This document shows, in pieces, positions 18,508 to 27,366 of a DNA stretch of 59,779 nt; the stretch's first letter is position 1; the number at the start of each line of letters is the position of its first letter. This DNA is from an uncultured Burkholderiales bacterium. Its GTDB lineage: Bacteria > Pseudomonadota > Gammaproteobacteria > Burkholderiales > Casimicrobiaceae. A program made the position numbers and the translations under genes. A model generated the notes under the pieces. That model was not told the origin of the DNA. It saw only the letters and a program-made list of their open reading frames with translations, and did not search any database. Where the stretch lies: assembly GCA_937944385.1 (NCBI GenBank), contig CALDYQ010000017.1, forward strand, positions 1 to 59,779, written 5' to 3'.

Positions 18508-18899
18508 GAAGGTGTGAATGAATCTGCTGTGCGGCCCGATGAGTTTGTTGGACGGAGTTGGCTCCGCCCGCCTCGCGTGCTCGCGTGCGCTTGGCTTCAC
18601 GCTCGCTTGGCTCACATGAGCCCACGCCGCAACGAGCGTTGTCGCTCCTCGCCTATCGCTTGAGAGATCTCTCGTCGCTCCGCGCCATCCTCCTCGTGCT
18701 CCACCCGCTCGCGACGATTCGTTCGTACGTTTTGAGCCGTAACGGGTGTCGCAACCCGGGTCCATATTCCGTCTTTTGTCAGGCAGAGCCTTGAAGCGGG
18801 TAACGTGCTGTAACGGAGCGTGACGTTGCCGATGCGGCGACAGCGTTGTAGTCTTCGCTGCCGCGGGCGCTCTGAAGACCAGTTTCCGTCGAACTATTC
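18508..18899. other. 392-bp intergenic region upstream of the tss operon
   Basis: No supported gene. A 78-codon frame (18558-18794) has no ribosome-binding site and no recognisable content. The region holds a 12-bp palindrome GAGAGATCTCTC (18662-18673), a small CGGAG/CTCCG dyad near 18555, and near its end the GTNACG triple repeat. It is the likely site of the tss operon promoter. Confidence 0.6.
18800..18829 (+). promoter_or_regulatory. Triple 10-bp direct repeat GTNACG upstream of tssA
   Basis: GTAACGTGCT, GTAACGGAGC and GTGACGTTGC follow each other without gaps, placing three GTNACG half-sites exactly one helical turn apart, 71 bp before the tssA start. The pair GTAACG-N4-GTAACG recurs upstream of hcp. 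Tandem half-sites at 10-11 bp are the classic layout for OmpR/PhoB-type response regulators; which factor binds is unknown. Confidence 0.6.
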
Positions 18900-19928
18900 A
18901 TGCTTGATTTCAGGGCGTATCTCGAACCACTGACCGAGTCCGACCCCTGCGGACCCGATTGCGAGTACGACAACGACTTCCTTGCGCTCACGCAGGAGGC
19001 CGCGGGCAAGCCCGAGCAGCAGTTCGGTGACACGGTGATTCCGGCTGTCGAGCCGGACTGGCGGGCGGTGGACAGCCGGGCGCGTGAACTGCTTGGGCGC
19101 ACACGCGACCTCCGGGTGGTTGCGCTCCTGACGCTCGCGAACACCCATCTGCACGGCGTGACAGCCTTTGCAGCCGGGCTGCGACTCGCGGCGGAGCTCT
19201 GCGAGCGCTACTGGGACCAGGTGCATCCGCGGATCGAGGTCGACGGCGACAGTGATCCCTACCTGCGCTCGAATGCGCTCACGGCGTTCGCGGGCTCCGA
19301 ATTCAGCGGGGAGGATCGCATCCTGCAGGCGCTCCGAGCCTCGACGCTGCTGCCGCCGCCCCTGTCGGCGACGTACCGCGAGGTCGAAGCCGTCTACGCG
19401 CGGCCGCAGGAGGCAACCTACACCGCAGCGCAGATCGATACCGCCATCGCCGACGGTCTTGGGGCAGGGCATGAGCCGCTTTCAGCCGTCGTCGCTGCAC
19501 ACGAGACGGCGACACAACTCGTGTCCTTTCTCTCTGATCGGCTGTCGATCGAAGACCGTCCGGACCTCGATCGGCTGCTTGAGACCTTGAAGCCGGTCGC
19601 GAACGCGGTGCGCCGGATGCAGAACGCGGTTACTGGGCACGCGCCGGCGGCGGAAGTCGCTGCCGAGCAAGGTGGCGCGGCAGCGGTGGCTGCTGTCGCG
19701 TTCAATGCCGGCGTCATCACGAGCCGTGACGATGCACGCCGCGCCCTGGAGCGTGTCTGCGAGTATCTCGAACGCGCCGAGCCGAGCAATCCGGCATCAC
19801 TTTTCGCGCGGCGCGCGCAGCGCATGCTGAGCATGACCTTCTTCGAGATCATGCAGGAGCTGAATCCCGATTCGATATCCCATCTCGAGATGATCACCGG
19901 AGCCCGCGCTCCGTCCAACGATTCCTGA
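18900..19928 (+). CDS. tssA: T6SS protein TssA (ImpA N-terminal domain)
   Basis: A 342-residue cytoplasmic protein that primes and caps sheath/tube polymerisation at the baseplate. The ImpA-type N-terminal domain (~5-130) shows PCGPDCEYDNDF, PDWRAVDSRARELL and RDLRVVALL. The C-terminal part (~270-335) has SRDDARRALERVCEYLERAE and MLSMTFFEIMQELNPDS, typical of short TssA proteins. It is the first gene of the structural operon, 48 bp before tssB. Confidence 0.92.
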   Translation: MLDFRAYLEPLTESDPCGPDCEYDNDFLALTQEAAGKPEQQFGDTVIPAVEPDWRAVDSRARELLGRTRDLRVVALLTLANTHLHGVTAFAAGLRLAAELCERYWDQVHPRIEVDGDSDPYLRSNALTAFAGSEFSGEDRILQALRASTLLPPPLSATYREVEAVYARPQEATYTAAQIDTAIADGLGAGHEPLSAVVAAHETATQLVSFLSDRLSIEDRPDLDRLLETLKPVANAVRRMQNAVTGHAPAAEVAAEQGGAAAVAAVAFNAGVITSRDDARRALERVCEYLERAEPSNPASLFARRAQRMLSMTFFEIMQELNPDSISHLEMITGARAPSNDS

Positions 19929-19976
19929 AACCCCGTGTCGCCCGGGTGGCGTCACCCCTAGAAAGGAGCACTGAGC

Positions 19977-20486
19977 ATGTCAGCAAAGAAAAGTGGCCAG
20001 AAGTGGATCGCCAAGAACCGCGCGCCGCGAGTGCAGATCGAGTACGACGTGGAGGTTTACGGCTCCGAGAAGAAGGTGCAGATCCCGTTCGTCATGGGCG
20101 TCATGGCCGATCTCTCCGGCAAGAGCGAGGAGCCGCTACCGGACATCGCCGACCGGAAATTCACCGAGATCGATTTCGACAATTTCGACGCCCGCATGAA
20201 GGCCATCAAGCCGCGGGTGGCATTCACCGTACCCAACACGCTGACCGGCGAGGGCTACCTGTCCGTTGACGTCACTTTCGAGAGCATGGACGATTTCTCG
20301 CCGGCTGCCGTGGCGAAGAAGGTGGGCGCGCTGAACCAGCTGCTCGAGGCCCGCACGCAGTTGCACAACCTGCTGTCCTACATGGACGGCAAGTCGGGCG
20401 CAGAGGAACTCCTGTCGAAGGTGCTTCAGGATCCGGCGCTCCTGGCGTCGCTCTCCTCGGCGCCCAAGCCCAAGGAAGGCGCCTGA
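19977..20486 (+). CDS. tssB: T6SS contractile sheath small subunit TssB (VipA)
   Basis: A 169-residue protein with the family core RVQIEYDVEVYG, IPFVMGVMADLSG and DFDNFDARM. It pairs with TssC to build the contractile sheath. In TagJ-containing systems, the class seen here, a TssB N-terminal helix can bind TagJ. AGGAG lies about 8 bases before the ATG. tssC follows after 54 bp. Confidence 0.96.
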   Translation: MSAKKSGQKWIAKNRAPRVQIEYDVEVYGSEKKVQIPFVMGVMADLSGKSEEPLPDIADRKFTEIDFDNFDARMKAIKPRVAFTVPNTLTGEGYLSVDVTFESMDDFSPAAVAKKVGALNQLLEARTQLHNLLSYMDGKSGAEELLSKVLQDPALLASLSSAPKPKEGA

Positions 20487-20540
20487 TCCGCGCTTTGGAT
20501 CGACTGCAGGAACGCTCAACCATTCAGGGACGAAACCATC

Positions 20541-22040
20541 ATGGCTACTGACACCCAACGCGAAGCATCACTGCCGAATGTCGAGTTCCAGGGCAGCGAC
20601 TTCGCCTCGCTGCTCAACAAGGAATTCCGGCCCAAGACCGACGAGGCGCGCGGCGCGATCGAGGCCGCCGTGCAAACGCTCGCCCAGCAGGCGCTCATCC
20701 ACAGCAGCACGATCTCGACGGACGCCTACCGCACGATCGAGGGGCTGATCGCTGCCATCGACAAGAAGCTCTCCGACCAGATGAACCTGATCCTCCATCA
20801 CGAGGAGTTCCAGCGGCTCGAAGGTACGTGGCGCGGGCTCAAGTACCTCGTCGACAACTCGGATCCGGACGAGATGCTGAAGATCCGCATCTTCAACATC
20901 TCCAAGAACGATCTGCGCAAGACGATGCGCCGCTACAAGGGCACCGGCTGGGATCAGAGCCCGATCTTCAAGAAGCTTTATGAGGAGGAGTACGGCCAGT
21001 TCGGTGGCGAGCCCTATGGCTGCATCGTCGGCGATTACTACTTTGACCACAGTGCGCCGGACGTCGAACTGCTCGGCGAGATGGCCCGCGTGGCCGCAGC
21101 AGCACACGCACCGTTCATCGCCGGTGCGTCGCCCAACATCATGCAGATGTCGTCTTGGCAGGAACTGGCCAATCCGCGCGATCTGACCAAGATCTTCAGC
21201 AACACCGAATACGCCGCCTGGCGCGCGCTACGCGATTCGGACGACTCCAAGTACGTGGGGTTGTGCATGCCGCGCTATCTCTCGCGCATGCCCTACGGCG
21301 CAAAGACCAACCCGGTCGAAGAGTTCGCCTTCGAGGAGGACACCGGCGGCGGCGACCACTCCAAGTACACCTGGTCGAACTCGGCCTTTGCGATGGCGGC
21401 CAACATCAACCGCTCGTTCAAGGAGTACGGCTGGTGCACGTCGATTCGCGGCGTCGAGTCCGGCGGTGTCGTGACCGATCTGCCGGCGCACACCTTCCCG
21501 ACCGATGACGGCGGGGTCGACATGAAGTGCCCGACCGAGATCGCGATCTCCGATCGCCGCGAGGCCGAACTGGCCAAGAACGGCTTCATGCCGCTCGTGC
21601 ACCGGAAGAACACCGATATCGCGGCCTTCATCGGTGCCCAGTCGCTCAACAAGCCTGCCGAGTACTACGACCCAGACGCCACAGCGAACGCGAATCTCGC
21701 CGCCCGGCTGCCCTACATGTTCGCCTGCTGCCGTTTTGCGCACTACCTCAAGTGCATCGTGCGCGACAAGATCGGTTCGTTCCGCGAGCGCGAGGACATG
21801 CAGCGTTGGCTGAACCAGTGGATCATGAACTACGTCGATGGCGACCCGGCCAACTCGACGCAGGAGACCAAGGCAAGGAAGCCTCTCGCGGCGGCCGAAG
21901 TCGTGGTCGAGGAAGTGGAGGGGAATCCGGGCTACTACACCTCCAAGTTCTTCCTGCGGCCGCATTACCAGCTCGAAGGGCTGACCGTGTCGCTGCGCCT
22001 GGTGTCGAAGCTTCCGTCCGCCAAGGCGGCGAGCAAGTAG
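20541..22040 (+). CDS. tssC: T6SS contractile sheath large subunit TssC (VipB)
   Basis: A 499-residue sheath protein, the usual length. Signature stretches include LEGTWRGLKYLVDNS, EEYGQFGGEPYG, YLSRMPYGAKTNPVEEFAFE and the C-terminal VEEVEGNPGYYTSKFFLRPH followed by YQLEGL. Disassembled after contraction by TssH. A 211-bp gap follows before hcp. Confidence 0.97.
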   Translation: MATDTQREASLPNVEFQGSDFASLLNKEFRPKTDEARGAIEAAVQTLAQQALIHSSTISTDAYRTIEGLIAAIDKKLSDQMNLILHHEEFQRLEGTWRGLKYLVDNSDPDEMLKIRIFNISKNDLRKTMRRYKGTGWDQSPIFKKLYEEEYGQFGGEPYGCIVGDYYFDHSAPDVELLGEMARVAAAAHAPFIAGASPNIMQMSSWQELANPRDLTKIFSNTEYAAWRALRDSDDSKYVGLCMPRYLSRMPYGAKTNPVEEFAFEEDTGGGDHSKYTWSNSAFAMAANINRSFKEYGWCTSIRGVESGGVVTDLPAHTFPTDDGGVDMKCPTEIAISDRREAELAKNGFMPLVHRKNTDIAAFIGAQSLNKPAEYYDPDATANANLAARLPYMFACCRFAHYLKCIVRDKIGSFREREDMQRWLNQWIMNYVDGDPANSTQETKARKPLAAAEVVVEEVEGNPGYYTSKFFLRPHYQLEGLTVSLRLVSKLPSAKAASK

Positions 22041-22066
22041 GACGAGGACGCGGCCGGATCACGGAT

Positions 22067-22086
22067 GTAACGCGCTGTAACGTGGC
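22067..22086 (+). promoter_or_regulatory. GTAACG direct repeat upstream of hcp
   Basis: GTAACGCGCT is followed directly by GTAACGTGGC, two perfect half-sites 10 bp apart, at 165 bp upstream of hcp in the 211-bp gap after tssC. It matches the tssA upstream repeat (GTAACGTGCTGTAACG) at 15 of 16 positions. The rest of the gap holds no recognisable gene. It suggests hcp has its own promoter under the same regulator. Confidence 0.55.
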
Positions 22087-22251
22087 TCTCCATGCATTTG
22101 CTCGGATGAATGTCATGATCGGTCGACCCAGCGCGTCTAATGCAGCATAGGGGCACCAAGAACGCTCCTAGATCACCGAAACGCAGCTGACGCACCGAAA
22201 CGTCAAGCACCACAGCGATTCACAGCGAACCCAACCTCTCAGGAGACAACC

Positions 22252-22746
22252 ATGGCAGTCCAAGGCAGCAACATGTTCCTCAAGCTCACCGGCATCACCG
22301 GTGAGTGCCAGGAGTCCAACCACAAGGGTCAGATCGAGATCATGAGTTACTCGGAAGGGCTCAACAACCTCTCCTCCGGCGGCACCGGAATGGGCGGGGG
22401 CGTGGGTCGGGTCGAGTACCGTGATTTCTCCTTCACCTGCAAGCTCGAGAAGGCGGTGCCGAACCTGATGAACTTCTGCGCCGACCACAAGCCAATCTCG
22501 GAGGCGGTGTTCACTGCCACCAAGATGGGCGGGTCGGGCAAGAGCTACGAGTACCTCCAGATCACGATGAAGAACGCCCGGGTGTCGCATGTCGACATCG
22601 CCGGTTCGGCCAACGCCGAGGCGCACGTGTCGGTCACGCTCAACTTCGAAGAGATCAAGACCGAGTACTGGGAAGAAAACGCCACCGGCGGCAAGGGCGC
22701 GAGCGTCAACGCGGCCTGGAACAACAAGGAAAACAAGAAGGTTTGA
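22252..22746 (+). CDS. hcp: T6SS tube protein Hcp (TssD)
   Basis: A 164-residue Hcp, which forms the hexameric rings of the expelled inner tube. The start MAVQGSNMFLKLTGITGE and the core YRDFSFTCKLEKAVPNL plus ITMKNARVSHVDI are typical of the HSI-I class. A strong AGGAG lies 7 bases before the ATG. No C-terminal extension is present, so this copy is structural and not a fused effector. Confidence 0.96.
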   Translation: MAVQGSNMFLKLTGITGECQESNHKGQIEIMSYSEGLNNLSSGGTGMGGGVGRVEYRDFSFTCKLEKAVPNLMNFCADHKPISEAVFTATKMGGSGKSYEYLQITMKNARVSHVDIAGSANAEAHVSVTLNFEEIKTEYWEENATGGKGASVNAAWNNKENKKV

Positions 22747-22857
22747 TCCTTCGCCGGACCCGGCTTGGGCGGGGCTGTCGAGTCAATCGACCGTCCCGCC
22801 GCGTCGTTTCCTCGAAGTCCTCAAGCGGGCGCACCGCCCGTACCATCAGGAGCCACC

Positions 22858-23676
22858 GTGGGCAATCCGCAAACTCTCGAGGCCGAACTGGCTGATCTCC
22901 AGGCCAAGATCAAGGCGGATGCGGCCAACGTCAAGCACCGCATCCATCTGTTCCAGCTCCTGTGCGTGATGGGCCGCTGGCAACGTGCGCTCGCGCAGTT
23001 GCAGCTGTGCGGACAGATGGACGCCAAGGCGCTTGCTATGGCGCAGACCTACCGGGAGGCGATCCGGGCCGAGCTGTTCCGGGCGGAGGTGTTTGCCGGT
23101 CGGCGTCAGCCCTCGATCATGGGGCAGCCGCCGGAATGGGTGGGACTGCTTCTCGAAGCGCTCCGTCTCGAGGCGACTGGCGAGACCGAAAAGGGGCGCG
23201 CCCTTCGTGCCGAGGCACTGGATGCTGCGGAACCCGTGGCGTTTCAAGTGGACGGCCAGCCGGTCGAGTGGCTGTGTGATGGCGATGCCCGCCTGGGACC
23301 CACCCTCGAGGTCATCGCCAATGGTCAGTACTACTGGTTGCCGCTTGAACTGATGAGCGGCCTGCGACTCGAGCCGCCGACCGACCTGCGCGATCTGGTC
23401 TGGGCCACTGGCGAGTTGATGCTGCCCAATGAGGGGCGCGTTCCGGTGCTGATCCCCGCCCGGTATGTCGGCACCGACGCCCTCGAAGGGGCAGAGAACG
23501 ATGCCCTGAAGCGCAGCGCCGCGACCCGCTGGCAGGATGTCGGCGACGATCAATGGCATGGGCTCGGTCAGCGCATGCTGATGAGCGATGCAGGCGAGCA
23601 TCCCTTGCTCGACATCCGCGCGATCAGCCGCGCCGGGGCCCTGCCGGAAGACGGGGCCACTACGGTCGAGCCATGA
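22858..23676 (+). CDS. tagJ: T6SS accessory protein TagJ (ImpE/SciE family)
   Basis: A 272-residue protein of the ImpE family. The N-terminal part is helical and TPR-like (HRIHLFQLLCVMGRWQRALA, AEVFAGRRQPS). The C-terminal domain has YYWLPLELMSGLRLEPP and RDLVWATGELML. TagJ binds TssB sheath subunits in HSI-I-type systems. The start is GTG 22858, preceded by CAGGAG, giving GNPQTLEAEL; a longer frame has no ribosome-binding site. It overlaps tssE by ATGA. Confidence 0.9.
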   Translation: MGNPQTLEAELADLQAKIKADAANVKHRIHLFQLLCVMGRWQRALAQLQLCGQMDAKALAMAQTYREAIRAELFRAEVFAGRRQPSIMGQPPEWVGLLLEALRLEATGETEKGRALRAEALDAAEPVAFQVDGQPVEWLCDGDARLGPTLEVIANGQYYWLPLELMSGLRLEPPTDLRDLVWATGELMLPNEGRVPVLIPARYVGTDALEGAENDALKRSAATRWQDVGDDQWHGLGQRMLMSDAGEHPLLDIRAISRAGALPEDGATTVEP

Positions 23677-24251
23677 CGGCATCGCGCGGCAGCGTGGCCA
23701 GTGAAGAGCGCACCATCCTGCGCTCGGAGGGCGACCGTCTCCAGCCAGCGCTGCTCGACCGGCTAACCGACGACGATCCTGGCAACACGCAGGAACCGGT
23801 CAAACAGGCCGTCGTCTCCAAGGGGCGACTCAAGCGCACGGTGCTCCGTGACATCGGCTGGCTACTCAACACGACCGCATACCATGTGAGCGGTGAACTC
23901 GACGATTACCCCGAGGTCCGGCGCTCGGTGCTGAACTTCGGCGTACCCGTGCTTTCGGGGAAGAACTTCTCCGAGGTCAGCTGGGCCGATCTCGAACGCG
24001 CCATCCATGAAGCGCTGGTGCAGTTCGAGCCCCGTCTCCTGCCTGAAAGCCTGCGCATCCGCGCTCTCAACGTCGAGCAGAACTACGGTCATCACAACCG
24101 GATCGAGTTCGAGATTCGGGCCGAGCTCTGGTCGATCCCCTTTCCGATCGAACTCCTGCTTCGTTCGCAACTGGATCTCGAGACGCGGCAGGTGAACCTG
24201 GCAGATCAGCTCGGCAGCGCCCCTGTCATGTCGAACGCTCCGACCGGCTGA
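23673..24251 (+). CDS. tssE: T6SS baseplate protein TssE (gp25-like)
   Basis: A 192-residue gp25-like wedge component. The core is RTVLRDIGWLLNTTAYHV, then YPEVRRSVLNFGVPVLSG and a C-terminal IEFEIRAELWSIPFPIELLL. The N-terminal ~50 residues are a polar extension. The ATG overlaps the tagJ stop and the gene ends one base before tssF, so expression is tightly coupled. Confidence 0.93.
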   Translation: MTASRGSVASEERTILRSEGDRLQPALLDRLTDDDPGNTQEPVKQAVVSKGRLKRTVLRDIGWLLNTTAYHVSGELDDYPEVRRSVLNFGVPVLSGKNFSEVSWADLERAIHEALVQFEPRLLPESLRIRALNVEQNYGHHNRIEFEIRAELWSIPFPIELLLRSQLDLETRQVNLADQLGSAPVMSNAPTG

Positions 24252-24252
24252 G

Positions 24253-26127
24253 ATGGACCCGCGACTGCTCGAGTACTACAACCGCGAGCTCGCCTACATG
24301 CGCGAGCAGGGGGCCGAGTTCGCGCAGCAGTTTCCCAAGGTGGCGGCGCGCCTGGGCATGCGCGGCATCGAAGTGGCCGACCCCTATGTGGAGCGGCTGC
24401 TGGAGGGCTTCGCCTTCCTGTCTGCCCGAATCCAGCTCAAGATGGACGCAGAGTTTCCGCGCTTCTCGCAGCGGCTCCTCGAGGTGGTCTACCCGGCTTA
24501 CCTCGCCCCGACGCCGTCGATGGCCGTGGTGCGCTTCGAGCTGGCGCGCTCAGAGGGTGCCACGCCCGATGGCTTCGCGCTTCCGCGCCACGCCCGCCTG
24601 CGCGCCCGCCTGCCGGCCAACGAGCAGACGGCGTGCGAGTTCCGTACCGCGGAGGCGGTGAGCCTCTGGCCGGTGCGGTTGACTGGTGCCAAGCTCACGG
24701 CAGCACCACCGGATCTGCCGCTCGCGGGGTATCGCTGGGGTGCCTCGGTGCGTGGGGCGCTGCGTCTGACCTTCGAAACCACGCATCAGGTGCCGGTTAG
24801 CGCGCTCGCACTCGATCGATTGCCGATCTTCATCGCAGGCACGGCAGATGTTGCGAGCCGACTGCAGGAGTTGCTCCACACCCAGGCGGTGGGACTCATG
24901 GTGCATGCAGGCGGATTGCCCATTCGCCAGCTGACGCCGCTGCCGGCGGCATCGCTCGCCTCCGAGGGTTTCGCCCCGGAACAGGCGCTCTTGCCCGTGG
25001 ACAGCCGGGCCTTCGACGGCTACCGGCTCTTGCACGAGTACTTTGCCTTTCCGGATCGCTTCCGCTTCTTCTCGATCAACGGCCTGAACCGCGCGCTCCG
25101 CAGGATCGAGGGCAACCAGTTCGAAATCGTCATCCTGCTCAAGACGGCGCGGCCGGAGCTCGAATCGATCATCGATGCGTCGAGCTTCGACCTGCACTGC
25201 GTGCCCGTCATCAACCTGTTCGAGCGTACGAGCGATCGCATTCCAGTCACGACGAGCCGCTTCGAGTACCACGCGGTCATCGATCGGGCGAAGCCCCTCG
25301 ACTACGAGATTCACACCGTCAGGCAGGTGCGCGGGCATCGGGTCGACGAGGAGCAGGAGACGATCTTCCATCCGTTCTACAGCTCCGCCGCCGCCGACCG
25401 GCGAGGGCAGGGGGCCTACTTCTCGGTGCGTCGGGAGCCCCGGCTCCTGTCGGAGGTCTCACGACGGCACGGGCCACGCACAGGCTACATCGGCTCCGAA
25501 TGCTTCATCTCCCTGGTCGATGCCTTGGAGGCGCCGTACTCCGAGAAGCTACGCCAGCTCACGGTCGAGGCGCTCTGCACCAATCGCGATCTGCCCTTGC
25601 TCACGCCCGTCGGCAACAGCGGAACTGACCTGTCGATGATGGTGTCGGCCCCGGTGGAGGCCATCCGTTTCGTCGTGAGTCCCAGCCGCCCGACGCCTGC
25701 GCTGGCTGAACGGGAAATGACCTGGCGCCTCATCTCCCATCTGAGCCTCAACTTCCTCACCCTCACGGATCTGAACGAAAGCGAGGGTGCTGCAGCGCTG
25801 CGTGAACTGCTCGGGCTCTACGCAAGGCTGGGTCAGCCCGGCAACGTAGCGCAGATCCAGGCGGTACAGCGGGCGCGGGTGCGCTCGGTATCGCGTCGAC
25901 TGCCCGAGCCCGGGCCGATCGCCTACGGTCGCGGCGTGGCCATCGACCTGACGCTGGACGAACTGCCGTTTGCAGGCGCGAGTCCGTGGTTGCTTGGCGC
26001 GGTACTCGACGAGTTCGTCGCGCGGCACGTCTCGATCAACGCATTTACGCAACTCTCGCTTTCGAGTCTGCAGCGCGGCCTGATCGCTCAATGGTCACCG
26101 CGCGTGGGGCGGCGGCCTGTGGCGTGA
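24253..26127 (+). CDS. tssF: T6SS baseplate protein TssF
   Basis: A 624-residue protein beginning LLEYYNRELAYMREQGAEFA, the TssF hallmark. It continues with PKVAARLGMRG, DPYVERLLEGFAFL and the C-terminal WRLISHLSLNFLTLTD. With TssG, TssE and TssK it forms the baseplate wedges around VgrG. It overlaps tssG by GTGA. Confidence 0.96.
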   Translation: MDPRLLEYYNRELAYMREQGAEFAQQFPKVAARLGMRGIEVADPYVERLLEGFAFLSARIQLKMDAEFPRFSQRLLEVVYPAYLAPTPSMAVVRFELARSEGATPDGFALPRHARLRARLPANEQTACEFRTAEAVSLWPVRLTGAKLTAAPPDLPLAGYRWGASVRGALRLTFETTHQVPVSALALDRLPIFIAGTADVASRLQELLHTQAVGLMVHAGGLPIRQLTPLPAASLASEGFAPEQALLPVDSRAFDGYRLLHEYFAFPDRFRFFSINGLNRALRRIEGNQFEIVILLKTARPELESIIDASSFDLHCVPVINLFERTSDRIPVTTSRFEYHAVIDRAKPLDYEIHTVRQVRGHRVDEEQETIFHPFYSSAAADRRGQGAYFSVRREPRLLSEVSRRHGPRTGYIGSECFISLVDALEAPYSEKLRQLTVEALCTNRDLPLLTPVGNSGTDLSMMVSAPVEAIRFVVSPSRPTPALAEREMTWRLISHLSLNFLTLTDLNESEGAAALRELLGLYARLGQPGNVAQIQAVQRARVRSVSRRLPEPGPIAYGRGVAIDLTLDELPFAGASPWLLGAVLDEFVARHVSINAFTQLSLSSLQRGLIAQWSPRVGRRPVA

Positions 26128-27317
26128 GCGCTATGACCGGCATGAACGCTCCGGAAGCATCCGCTGACCCTCAGCCCCTCGCTGCTTCGGCGTCGGCCGT
26201 GGCCCCATCGGCCGACCGGGGCCGCATGGGCATCCAGCACGACCGGATGGCATCGCTGCTGCGCCTGCTCGAAGACGCTGCCTGTGACGTTGATTTTTAC
26301 GTTGCGTTGCGTCACCTCGACGTCTTCGCCGGTCGGGAGGCCCCTCTTGGCCGCGCGCCCAGGCTCAAGGACGAGCCGATCCGCCTGTCGCAGTATCCGT
26401 CTCAGATCTTCGCCCCGTCCACGATCCGCGACTTCGTCCGCGATACCCGGCGGGAAGGTGTCGAGGGACGGTTGTCGGTCTACCACTTCGGTTTGTTCGG
26501 TCCGCACGGACCGCTTCCAGGGCACCTCACCGAATACGTGCAGGAACGTCTCATCCACCACCGAGATGAAACAACGCTCCGCTTTTTGGACATGTTCCAG
26601 CACCGGATGCTGCTCCTGTTCTACCGGGCGTGGGCGGACTGCCAGTCCACCGTCAGCCTCGATCGACCGGGCGATGACCATTTCACGCGTTATGTGGCCT
26701 CACTCTCCGGCTACGGCCAGCCGAGCCTGCGCAACCGTGATCATGTCCCCGACCACTGGAAGTTCGGCCTCTCCGGCCACCTCGTGCGCACCACACGCAA
26801 TGCGGAAGGACTCCGCGCCGCGCTTCAATCACTGCTTCGGGTGCCGATGGAGATCGAGAGCTTCGTGCGCCAGTGGCTGCGCCTCGACCGAAGCGACATG
26901 ACGCGGCTTGCGGCGGTGGAGGTGGCGGGGGGTGTAGGGCAACGGGTCGAGATCGGTGCCAACGCTTCCCGGCTGGGCATGGGCGCTGTGCTCGGCGAAC
27001 GCGTACCCGATGTCCAGCACCGCTTCCGCGTCCGCATCGGCGCGCTCACGCGCGAGGAGTTCGAGCGGTTTCTCCCCGGGCAACCCGCTTTCCTGATCCT
27101 GCGTGACTTCGTGCGCAACTACATCGGCGTGGAGCTGACGTGGGATGCGCGCCTCGTACTCAAGCGTGATGAAGTCCCGACGGCACGGCTCGGCGCGACG
27201 GCGCGGCTGGGCTGGAACAGCTGGCTGGCGATGCCGCCCGAGCGGCGCACTCGTGACGCAGATGACGTCCTTCTCGTCTGTGAGCGCCTCGACGTGAGCG
27301 CCACGGTGGCCACATGA
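26124..27317 (+). CDS. tssG: T6SS baseplate protein TssG
   Basis: About 397 residues. Recognisable by VDFYVALRHLDVFAG, EAPLGRAPRLKDEPIRLSQ, YHFGLFGPHGPLPGHLTEYV and LRAALQSLLRVPMEIESFV. The start is uncertain: GTG 26124 overlaps the tssF stop (GTGA), and ATG 26133 is three codons on. Either leaves an Ala/Pro-rich N-terminal extension of ~45 residues compared with common TssG. Confidence 0.92.
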   Translation: MSAMTGMNAPEASADPQPLAASASAVAPSADRGRMGIQHDRMASLLRLLEDAACDVDFYVALRHLDVFAGREAPLGRAPRLKDEPIRLSQYPSQIFAPSTIRDFVRDTRREGVEGRLSVYHFGLFGPHGPLPGHLTEYVQERLIHHRDETTLRFLDMFQHRMLLLFYRAWADCQSTVSLDRPGDDHFTRYVASLSGYGQPSLRNRDHVPDHWKFGLSGHLVRTTRNAEGLRAALQSLLRVPMEIESFVRQWLRLDRSDMTRLAAVEVAGGVGQRVEIGANASRLGMGAVLGERVPDVQHRFRVRIGALTREEFERFLPGQPAFLILRDFVRNYIGVELTWDARLVLKRDEVPTARLGATARLGWNSWLAMPPERRTRDADDVLLVCERLDVSATVAT

Positions 27318-27366
27318 GCACGTCGGCCCCATTCCTCATCAACTTTGCCCCTGGAAAGGCTGCCCC

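Noticed and set aside
18558-18794. A 78-codon frame in the gap before tssA
   Set aside because: No ribosome-binding site, odd composition and no recognisable similarity; it ends just before the regulatory repeat.
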